From: an uncultured Bacteroidia bacterium
GTDB taxonomy: Bacteria > Bacteroidota > Bacteroidia > Bacteroidales > UBA932
NCBI GenBank assembly: GCA_902780455.1
Contig: CACZFO010000031.1
Coordinates: 1 to 38,451, forward strand
DNA: 38,451 nt
Direction: 5' to 3'
Part shown: positions 31,659-38,451 of the stretch, in pieces
Position numbering within the stretch: the first letter of the stretch is position 1
How the letters are laid out: every line of letters starts with the position of its first letter
Translations under genes and position numbers: made by a program
The notes under the pieces: generated by a model
What the model was told of the DNA's origin: nothing
What the model saw: the letters and a program-made list of their open reading frames with translations, nothing else
Databases searched by the model: none

Positions 31659-33917
31659 ATGGTAAAACAGAGTTTTGCAGTAAAGAACATGATGTGTGCC
31701 ATGTGCGTGGCACACGTAAGAAAGGCAATTGAAGGTCTTGAAGGAGTCAAGGACGTGAACGTGAACCTTGCATCCAACAGCGCCCTCATAGAATATGACG
31801 AGAAGAAGATCAGCCCTGAGCAGATCAAGGAAGCCGTGGTTAGTGCCGGATATGATATGGATACCACTCCGCTTTCAGCAGCATCCGACAATACCGAAGA
31901 CGAAAAAAAAAAAGTCAGAAGGCTTCTTGAAAAAACTGTTTGGGCGATAGTTGTCGCCATACCCATAGTTGTCATCGGGATGTCCATGGGGCATTCCGGT
32001 GATTCCTTTTTGCCTAAAAAAGCTGCAAACCTGATAATGTGGGGACTTGCCACGGTTTCCATATTCTTCTTCGGTCGCGATTTCTACATAAACGCCTGGA
32101 ATCAGGCACGGCACGGCCACGCCAACATGGACACTCTGATTGCCCTTTCTACCGGAGTGGCATATCTTTTCAGCGTCTTCAACACCCTCTTCCCGTCTGT
32201 ATGGACCAGGGCCGGTCTGGAGAGCCACGTCTATTTTGAATCCTGCGCGGTTATCATCGCCTTCATCCTGCTTGGAAGGCTTCTTGAGGAAAGGGCAAAG
32301 TATTCTACATCCTCAGCGATCAAGAAACTGGCCGGACTGACGCCCAAGAGAGTTACCGTCCTAAGACAAAGACCGTGCAACACCGAGGAGTGCTCCGGAT
32401 TGGTTGAAATCGGGATCGACGAGGTTTTGGTTGGTGACGTTGTAGTTGTAAAGCCCGGAGAAAAGATTGCCGTAGACGGAAGCGTAATTGAAGGAGAAAG
32501 CTTCGTAGACGAGAGCATGCTCACCGGAGAAAGCATACCGGTTGGAAAGAAAGAAGGAGACAAGGTTTTTGCCGGAACCATCAACCAGATGGGAAGCTTC
32601 AACTTCAGGGCCGAGAAGGTTGGAGGGGAAACCTCTCTTTCCCAGATAATCCAGCTGGTGAGAGAAGCCCAGGGAAGCCGTGCCCCGAGCCAGAGGCTGG
32701 CAGACAGGATCGCATCGGTTTTCGTTCCTGCAGTAATGTGCATTGCATTGCTTGCATTCATCATCTGGAACATCTGCGGAATGGCAACTGGCAACAATTA
32801 CCTGGTCTATTCCATCCTCACCCTGGTTACCGTACTGGTGATAGCCTGCCCATGCGCCCTGGGCCTTGCCACACCTACTGCAATCATGGTTGGCATAGGC
32901 AAAGGCGCCCAGAACGGCATACTCATCAAAGACGCCGAGGCTTTGGAGAATTTCCGCAAGACAGATGTTGTTGCCATGGACAAGACCGGAACCCTCACAG
33001 CCGGCAAGCCTGAAGTTACTGACGAGTTCTGGGCTGATGACGCTGAGGATCCGCAGAAAAAGAAGCTTCTCAGAAGCATTCTGGGAGGAATGGAAGCCTT
33101 GTCCCAGCATCCTATAGCCGAAGCCATAGCAAAAGTATTCCCGCATGGAGATGTTTCTGGAGTGGAAAACATTCCGGGAATGGGTGCAATATGTTCTGAG
33201 GCGGGAGAACGGTTCCTTGCCGGAAACCTTTCGCTGATGAAAAAAGAAGGTACGGTCATTCCGGATGCCATGGCAAAGAAGGCAGAAGAGTTTGAAAGCC
33301 AGGCAAAAAGTATAGTTTATTTTGCAGATAATGACAAGGTGGTAGCTCTCATAGCCGTAGCCGACAAGGTGAAAGAATCCTCAGCCCTGGCCGTAAGGGA
33401 ACTCAAGGACATGGGAATAGAGGTAGTCATGCTTTCCGGAGACAATGAACGTACGGCAAAGGCCATCGCATCAGAATGTGGAATCACCCGGGTGATGTCT
33501 TCCATGCTCCCATCTGACAAGGAAGCGTTCATCAGGCAGCTCCAGAATGAGGGCAAGATGGTGGCTATGGTGGGAGACGGCATCAACGATTCCGCCGCCC
33601 TTGCCAGGGCCGACGTGAGCATCGCGATGGGCCATGGAAGCGACATTGCAATGGATGCCGCAAAAATCACCCTGACAGGCTCTGATTTGAGGAAACTCCC
33701 GTCTGCCGTAAGACTGTCGCAGAAAACTGTGAATACCGTTAAAATGAACCTTTTCTGGGCATTTATCTACAACATCATAGCTATTCCCATTGCAGCAGGC
33801 GTACTGTATCCGGTAAACGGATTCCTGCTGAACCCGATGATTGCCGGAGCCGCGATGGCCGCATCTAGCGTGTGCGTGGTAAGCAACTCGCTTCTGCTGA
33901 ATTTCAGGAAGATCTGA
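31659..33917 (+). CDS. copA: Copper-exporting P1B-type ATPase
   Basis: 752 residues. One N-terminal heavy-metal-associated domain with MMCAMC (residues 11-16) for Cu(I), then the membrane region, the CPC metal site in [13 protein letters not shown] near residue 397, DKTGTLT near 441 (the phosphorylated Asp), SQHPIAEA, and [20 protein letters not shown] near 639-658. The CPC type is specific for Cu(I) or Ag(I) in related enzymes. It is the second gene of a probable operon with the Fe-S aldo/keto reductase (two-base gap) and convergent with the YwqK-like gene. Confidence 0.94.
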   Translation: MVKQSFAVKNMMCAMCVAHVRKAIEGLEGVKDVNVNLASNSALIEYDEKKISPEQIKEAVVSAGYDMDTTPLSAASDNTEDEKKKVRRLLEKTVWAIVVAIPIVVIGMSMGHSGDSFLPKKAANLIMWGLATVSIFFFGRDFYINAWNQARHGHANMDTLIALSTGVAYLFSVFNTLFPSVWTRAGLESHVYFESCAVIIAFILLGRLLEERAKYSTSSAIKKLAGLTPKRVTVLRQRPCNTEECSGLVEIGIDEVLVGDVVVVKPGEKIAVDGSVIEGESFVDESMLTGESIPVGKKEGDKVFAGTINQMGSFNFRAEKVGGETSLSQIIQLVREAQGSRAPSQRLADRIASVFVPAVMCIALLAFIIWNICGMATGNNYLVYSILTLVTVLVIACPCALGLATPTAIMVGIGKGAQNGILIKDAEALENFRKTDVVAMDKTGTLTAGKPEVTDEFWADDAEDPQKKKLLRSILGGMEALSQHPIAEAIAKVFPHGDVSGVENIPGMGAICSEAGERFLAGNLSLMKKEGTVIPDAMAKKAEEFESQAKSIVYFADNDKVVALIAVADKVKESSALAVRELKDMGIEVVMLSGDNERTAKAIASECGITRVMSSMLPSDKEAFIRQLQNEGKMVAMVGDGINDSAALARADVSIAMGHGSDIAMDAAKITLTGSDLRKLPSAVRLSQKTVNTVKMNLFWAFIYNIIAIPIAAGVLYPVNGFLLNPMIAGAAMAASSVCVVSNSLLLNFRKI

Positions 33918-33920
33918 GAG

Positions 33921-35062
33921 TTATTTGATAACCTTGAGGTTTGACACGTCTACAGGGAACTGGTAAACCTTTCCGTTCACAGGAAGGTTGACCAGGATGG
34001 TCTTTGCCGTAGGGCTGAACTTGGCATAGGCATAGCCGGTGATTGAAGTGTTTGGCTTTATCTGGTAATTGGTCAGATAGCCGATATTCTTGTTCAGGAC
34101 CCTGGCGTTTGCCTCGTGGAAATAGCCAGGTCTCTTCCGAAGGTGCGGTGATGGCGGCGGTCCTGACGGTAGAAGGCCTCGTCTGTAATGGCCTCAAGAG
34201 TGATGGCGGTTGCAACTGACGCAGCGCTGATGCCAAACTGGGCCCAGCCCTGGCGGCTGTTCATCCTCCTGTGGAAATCGTTTTTTGAGAACAGCTTTAT
34301 CTTTCCCTGAGGACTGTCTATGGAAGTGTTGTCAAATGAGAAGAACGCATCTTCAGGAGAGTTGTTCTGGATGTAGAGCTGGAGGACATAATACTTGCCG
34401 AAGTAATGCTGATAGCTCACGTCTATCGATACGTAGAGGCCGTTTATGGCATAAGCCCTGATTGTCTGGCCGTCCTTGGTCTTGTAGGCCTTGAGGTCTG
34501 AGGTTTCAGGGTCCCTCCAGACGGGCTCCTTTGTATCAGTGTCATACTCCACTGAATAGCCGCTGCCGCTCTGGGTGTAGGTATCTCCCACAAGTTCTCC
34601 GTTCTTGTACTCCCACTGCTTGCAGGTCTTGCCGTCTTCCTCAAATACTGTCTTTACACCGTCCAGCACTCCGCCCTTGTAGAATTCGTGCTGCTTCATC
34701 AGCCCGTTGTCGTAGTATTCGGTGTATTCTCCCTCGTTCTTGCCGTCTTTGAAAAACTGCTTGATCCACACCTTTCCGTTGGGATAATAGGCAATGAAAC
34801 TGCCGTCGAAAACGGTTTTGGCATCGTCCGAAGGATCTATGGAAACCACCGTTCCGCTGGCCCTGAGGGTATTGTCCTTGGAATAGTAGTCGTTGAAGGA
34901 GTTATTGCTCTCCACAACCCTGTAATAGTCTGCAGAATCTCTCTGCATTACTCCGTAAGAGTTTGTGTCATAGTAATATATGCCTGCCCAGGAATCCTTG
35001 TTCTGACCAAGGCACAATACGCTGGCAAGCACCATCGCGGAGAAAAGAAACAACCTCTTCAT
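33921..35062 (-). pseudogene. YwqK/MORN_2-repeat protein gene with a single-base frameshift near its 3' end
   Basis: The signal peptide (MKRLFLFSAMVLASVLCLGQ) is followed by YwqK-type repeats (YYPNGKVWIKQFFKDGKNEG, YYDNGLMKQHEFYKGG, FEEDGKTCKQWEYKNGEL) and a C-terminal domain. In the starting frame the protein loses sense after RTFGRDL (near 34136) and ends at 34094. One base back in phase, coding-quality sequence resumes as GYFHEANARVLNKNIGYL and runs to a natural end, DVSNLKVIK, with a stop at 33921. Adding one G in CTGGC restores a single protein of 380 residues. Either the gene has a recent point deletion or a G was lost in sequencing or assembly. MORN_2 proteins of this kind are called YwqK antitoxins in databases, but no toxin is present. 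A Met two codons upstream (35068) is an alternative start. Confidence 0.75.
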
Positions 35063-35131
35063 AATCATTTCATTTTAAAAAAAACGGTATCGGACTATGA
35101 AGATACAAAAACTATGCTAAAAACATCCGGA

Positions 35132-35650
35132 TTACACCGGCCTTTCTTCCAGCCAGCCGGCATAGGTTATAGGATCCCGGAACTGGCTCTCAACCTTTAT
35201 CACGGCTGAACCGTCGTGATATACGGCAATCTTGAAGTAGAGCACTTCAGTGCTGACCTTGTTCCTCACCGTAAACTCCATAAGGGCGTAATACTTCTTG
35301 TAAGGCGGCCTGATAGTTACCTTCGGAGTTATGGAAACGTTGTCAGCATTCAGGGCTACGGCGTCTTTCTTGGAGAAAGAATACCTCAGCTCGCCTACGT
35401 AAGGAAGTTTGCACTTGAGGATGTCGTCCTTGATTGATATGGTGCATGGCTCACCTGCATCCTTTGCAGCCTGTTTTTCAGGTTTGATTTTTTCTATCTC
35501 GATGAAGAAATCCTTGTTCTCGATGGAGTTCAGCACGAGTTCATTTGCCTCGGCGGACATCTTGGAACCTGTGCCTCCGCATCCCGCTAAGCAGAATAAG
35601 GCAGCAGCCGCTACTGAGAGCATACGGACAGAAATAAACAATGTTTTCAT
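35132..35650 (-). CDS. DUF4251 lipoprotein
   Basis: 172 residues. The signal ends in LAGC with the lipobox Cys near residue 24, so it is an envelope lipoprotein. The body (DFFIEIEKIKP, GELRYSFSKKDAVAL, KYYALMEFTVRNK, YHDGSAVIKVESQFRDPITYAG) follows the DUF4251 pattern of Bacteroidota, of unknown function. It begins 20 bases after the nrdG stop with no promoter box in that gap, so it may be co-transcribed with nrdDG; the reason for that pairing is not clear. Confidence 0.78.
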   Translation of the reverse strand: MKTLFISVRMLSVAAAALFCLAGCGGTGSKMSAEANELVLNSIENKDFFIEIEKIKPEKQAAKDAGEPCTISIKDDILKCKLPYVGELRYSFSKKDAVALNADNVSITPKVTIRPPYKKYYALMEFTVRNKVSTEVLYFKIAVYHDGSAVIKVESQFRDPITYAGWLEERPV

Positions 35651-35670
35651 ATTTGTTTTTTTAGGATTGG

Positions 35671-36141
35671 TCAGAAACAGTTTTTCGGAGGAAAGCGGTA
35701 CTGGGTCAGGCTGCCGTCTTTTCCCACGATGTAGAACTTCTGATTTGTAGTGGCGCTTCTGAGGCCTCCTTTCTCGGCGATGTAGGGCCCCACCTTGATA
35801 TAATCGAAGTTCTCGATCCTGATGTCGGACGGGATGCTTTCAAAGCCGGAATACCAGCCAATCTTGAGATCCGGATGGTTCTGCCGGATATAGGCAGCCA
35901 GCGCATCTATCTTCCGGGGAGCCTGGTCTCCTCCCATGAAGCACACGCAAGTGATCCCCGACGAGTATTTTTCTATCAGGAGAGAAAGGAAGTGATCGTC
36001 CAGGGGCACACCCTCATCCCTCCAGAGCCAGGGACTGTGACAGCCCACACACTGGTGAGGACAACCCGAAATGTTCAGAGCAAGGGTTATCTGGTCGGGA
36101 ATCTCCTGACAGACAATATCAAAATTATAGCACTTGATCAC
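35671..36141 (-). CDS. nrdG: Anaerobic ribonucleotide reductase activating protein
   Basis: A radical-SAM enzyme that generates the glycyl radical on NrdD. 156 residues, the usual short size. The 4Fe-4S cluster motif is CPHQCVGC (CxxxCxxC) in NISGCPHQCVGCHSPWLW. The CFMGGDQA block and the C-terminal YIKVGPYIAEKGGL segment also fit NrdG. It begins ten bases after the nrdD stop, so the two are one operon. Confidence 0.94.
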   Translation of the reverse strand: MIKCYNFDIVCQEIPDQITLALNISGCPHQCVGCHSPWLWRDEGVPLDDHFLSLLIEKYSSGITCVCFMGGDQAPRKIDALAAYIRQNHPDLKIGWYSGFESIPSDIRIENFDYIKVGPYIAEKGGLRSATTNQKFYIVGKDGSLTQYRFPPKNCF

Positions 36142-36151
36142 TTCTGTGAAA

Positions 36152-38347
36152 CTATACCTCTACGTGAGCCTTCTCTTCCTTGAAAGCTTTCTCAGCCTTT
36201 GCGGTCTGCTCCATCTTCTGGACATCTTCCATGGTAAGGGCCGTGGCTATCTCGCCGTGGTCAGTTGCATAGTAGCGGCGGGCGGCCTCTTTCTGCCTTG
36301 CTGCAGAGAAGTTGCTGACTCTCTTCATGTAGCCGATGATACGGGTCATGTAGTCTACATTGGTGCTGTGGCAGTGAGGACACTCCTTCAGGTAACGCTT
36401 GTCTATGTGTCCGCAGTCGTTGCAGATGGTGTTAGGGATATTGAAGGTAAAGTAGTTGCACCCCTCCCTTGCCGCTACCTTCAGAAGCTGGCGGTACTGG
36501 TCTTTTGAAAGATGTTCCTCAAGGTTCATGTGAAGGGCGGAACCTCCTGTGAGGTGCTCTATGTATTTCTGCCCGTGGAGCTTGAACTTGTCCACGATGT
36601 TGAGTGTCTTGTCCTCTACGATGTAGAAGTAGCTGTTGTAGCAGTCTCTCGGAACAAAGTAACCGTCTTCCTTGTCCCACTTAGCATGCTTTACACCAAC
36701 GTTCTCTGCAGGGATCATCTCGCAGTTGAACATCGTATCCTTGGTGCGGTACTTCTTGTTGTACTTCTCAACAAGTCCGAGAACTTCCTGAACGTAATGT
36801 GCGTACTCCGGATTGTCATCTATCTTGTAGCCCAGGAACTCGGCAGCCTCTACCAGACCGTTGATACCGACTGTCAGGTACTGCCTTCCGATGTTGATGT
36901 AACCGGCATCGAACAGAGGAAGCATGCCCTTTGCCTGAAGGTCTTTCAGGTTCTCATTGTAGGCAAGCTGAACCTTGTGTACGAGATCAATCACCTCGCC
37001 GAGGAATTCCAGGTAATCCATCTTGTGCTTAACGGCATACTGGATGCAGCGGTTGAGGTTGATGGTCAGCACGCTCTTGCTTCCGGTAGAAACTCCGCCG
37101 GCTCCAAGGGTGTAGCTGAATCCGTTGTCCTGGATCTCGTTCCTGAGGCGGCAGCAGCTTGAGAGTGAGTCTGCGTTGTCAGAAAGGTAGGTGAAGAACG
37201 AGTGGCCTTCGCTGTACATCTCTGCTGTAAAATCTCCCCACTCCTTGTCTTTCACGTCTCCATTCTCTGAAAGCAGGGCCATTGTCTCTACAGGGAATGT
37301 CAGAGGGGTCTTCAGCCTCTCGGCATTGAACCACTTCATGAACAGCTTCTGAAGCCAGCTCAGGCTCTCCCAATGAGGAGCGCTTCCGTCAGGGAAGCGG
37401 AATTCGCCGAACAGGCTCTCAAAATAATACTTGTCATAGTAAGCCACATTCCAGAACACTGCCTGGAAGTTTCTTGCTCCCGTTGGCTGGTTGATTGAGT
37501 ATACCACCTGCTCGAAGCAGTCTGTGATCACCTTCTTGATGGACCTCTGCTTGAGAGAGAGGTCTACTATCTGGTCAGCCCTCTTGTAGTAATCTTCTCC
37601 GTACTCTTTCTGAAGGAAGTAGTTCATGTACATCAGGAACTCAGGAGTTGCGCAGGCGCCGCTGAGCATTGACGATACTATGAACACCAGGTTCACGAAA
37701 CCTCCGCAGAAACTCTTGAGGTTGGTAGGCTTTGTTGAATTGCCGCCTATGCTCAAGGTACCGTTCAGGAGCCAAGGATACATGGTGATACTTGCACAGT
37801 AATTGGCAAGGGAGGTCTCATCATTCTTGTAGATGAAATGCTGAGACAGGAGTTTGAGGTACTTGTCCGCAAAGTCCTTTCCGTACATGTCCTTCAGACG
37901 GTCAGTCAGAAGACGCCTGTTCAGACGGATGAATCCTGCCTTCGGAATCTCGCCGATGAGGGTTGCTATATTCTTGTGCTCAACGTTTGCGTTGGCGTCG
38001 TACTTGCTTCCTGTAGCCGCATTGTCAGCCTTGCAGTAATTTACCAGAAAATCCAGCCTCTCCCTTGTATCACGGTCTTCTGTATGCCTCTGGCGATACA
38101 GCATGTAGTTCTTTGCTATCTGATAGTATTTCTCCTTCATGAGGGCAAATTCCACCTGGTTCTGAATCTCCTCAACGTTCATGCCGTTGCGGATGGCCAC
38201 ATGTGAAAGGATGATGGTAAGATCCTCATCGGATGCAAACCCGCCTGTTGCGAGAAAAGCTTTTCTAATTGCATTCTTTATCTTCTCGATTGAAAACACT
38301 TCCTGTTTTCCGTCCCTCTTGACAATAGAAATCTGACTGGCTGACAT
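36152..38347 (-). CDS. nrdD: Anaerobic (class III) ribonucleoside-triphosphate reductase
   Basis: Reduces ribonucleotides to deoxyribonucleotides without oxygen using a glycyl radical. 731 residues. An ATP-cone allosteric domain lies at about residues 6-95 (IVKRDGKQEVFSIEKIKNAI). The catalytic barrel includes SCCRLRNEIQDNGFSYTLGA, whose Cys fits the active-site finger loop. The zinc site is CNDC...CPHC with Cys642, 645, 657 and 660, and the radical Gly is near residue 672 in RIIGYMKRVSNFSAARQ. A charged tail of about 45 residues follows. The ATG at 38347 gives the normal ATP-cone beginning. Confidence 0.95.
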   Translation of the reverse strand: MSASQISIVKRDGKQEVFSIEKIKNAIRKAFLATGGFASDEDLTIILSHVAIRNGMNVEEIQNQVEFALMKEKYYQIAKNYMLYRQRHTEDRDTRERLDFLVNYCKADNAATGSKYDANANVEHKNIATLIGEIPKAGFIRLNRRLLTDRLKDMYGKDFADKYLKLLSQHFIYKNDETSLANYCASITMYPWLLNGTLSIGGNSTKPTNLKSFCGGFVNLVFIVSSMLSGACATPEFLMYMNYFLQKEYGEDYYKRADQIVDLSLKQRSIKKVITDCFEQVVYSINQPTGARNFQAVFWNVAYYDKYYFESLFGEFRFPDGSAPHWESLSWLQKLFMKWFNAERLKTPLTFPVETMALLSENGDVKDKEWGDFTAEMYSEGHSFFTYLSDNADSLSSCCRLRNEIQDNGFSYTLGAGGVSTGSKSVLTINLNRCIQYAVKHKMDYLEFLGEVIDLVHKVQLAYNENLKDLQAKGMLPLFDAGYINIGRQYLTVGINGLVEAAEFLGYKIDDNPEYAHYVQEVLGLVEKYNKKYRTKDTMFNCEMIPAENVGVKHAKWDKEDGYFVPRDCYNSYFYIVEDKTLNIVDKFKLHGQKYIEHLTGGSALHMNLEEHLSKDQYRQLLKVAAREGCNYFTFNIPNTICNDCGHIDKRYLKECPHCHSTNVDYMTRIIGYMKRVSNFSAARQKEAARRYYATDHGEIATALTMEDVQKMEQTAKAEKAFKEEKAHVEV

Positions 38348-38430
38348 AAGTTAACAAATAGTTTTAACAGTATATTAATTTTTAGGTTCTAGCTAGTAGG
38401 CACCAAACCTCGGAGGGCTTTTGCGCAACA

Positions 38431-38438
38431 CAAATTTA
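38431..38438 (-). promoter_or_regulatory. Putative -7 promoter box of nrdDG
   Basis: Minus-strand TAAATTTG matches TAnnTTTG and would give a leader of nearly 80 bases. The region of the -33 box is cut by the window edge. The leader holds a small CCTC/GAGG dyad (38408-38416) and CTAGCTAG (38389-38396), with no clear operator. Confidence 0.48.
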
Positions 38439-38451
38439 AGAATAAATATAC

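Noticed and set aside
33921..35062. Toxin-antitoxin system (YwqK 'antitoxin')
   Set aside because: The label comes from the MORN_2 repeats; no toxin-like gene is adjacent, and the protein has a signal peptide.

Overview
The window looks like a chromosomal segment of a Bacteroidales bacterium (phylum Bacteroidota), probably a gut or other anaerobic host-associated one; I cannot fix the family. The reasons are repeated Bacteroidota promoters (TAnnTTTG, some with an upstream TTTG about 18-20 bases away), few Shine-Dalgarno sites, many lipoproteins with a Cys lipobox, families typical of the phylum (DUF4251, DUF4890, an Hc1-like histone, MauE/DoxX-type membrane protein, YwqK/MORN_2 protein), and anaerobic enzymes (NrdD/NrdG, reverse rubrerythrin). 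I see no rRNA, tRNA, CRISPR array, insertion sequence or prophage.

Layout. 1-282: the 5' part of an unknown repeat protein that runs off the left edge on the minus strand. 498-3686 (minus): tmk, an intergenic 45-bp tandem array, a MauE/DoxX membrane protein and a NAGPA-type lipoprotein. 3834-6100 (plus): folP and purB. 6118-6450 (minus): a DivIC/FtsB protein. 6527-9608 (plus): a sugar nucleotidyltransferase, a CPBP membrane protease, and a phosphomannose-isomerase-like pseudoenzyme with a long His/Cys repeat tail. 9728-11713: hslR convergent with pth and rplY. 11989-19850: rubrerythrin, a clostripain-like lipoprotein, a holin-like membrane protein, a DPP III peptidase, an AGCS amino-acid symporter with a gene remnant behind it, and an S41 peptidase lipoprotein. 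19947-20100: an Hc1-like histone gene broken by a frameshift. 20205-25438: a GT2 / LAB_N / ArnT-like / UDP-uronate-epimerase cluster, then alr. 25486-29050: an outer-membrane barrel protein, holA, and a fusion of a PD-(D/E)XK (HsdR N-terminal-like) domain to a CCA-adding enzyme. 29052-33917: a DUF4890 protein, an L,D-transpeptidase, an Fe-S aldo/keto reductase and copA. 33921-38347 (minus): nrdD, nrdG, a DUF4251 lipoprotein and a frameshifted YwqK-like gene.

Most genes are housekeeping: nucleotide supply (tmk, purB, nrdDG), folate (folP), translation quality control (rplY, pth, hslR, CCA), replication (holA), cell wall (alr, L,D-transpeptidase) and envelope proteolysis. The four-gene cluster at 20205-24273 has the logic of a polyprenyl-phosphate-sugar pathway that decorates lipid A or another surface glycan, with galacturonate as the likeliest sugar.

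The least expected features are: (1) the ManA-fold protein that has lost all its metal ligands but gained a 14-unit HDxHC tail; (2) the nuclease-like/CCA enzyme fusion with a possible internal start; (3) the unknown 15-residue-repeat protein at the left edge; (4) a clustering of unrelated short tandem arrays (45, 45, 15, 42 and about 50 bp) in the first 13 kb; and (5) two frameshifted genes that may be real decay or assembly errors. All calls are by eye from sequence; no database search was run.
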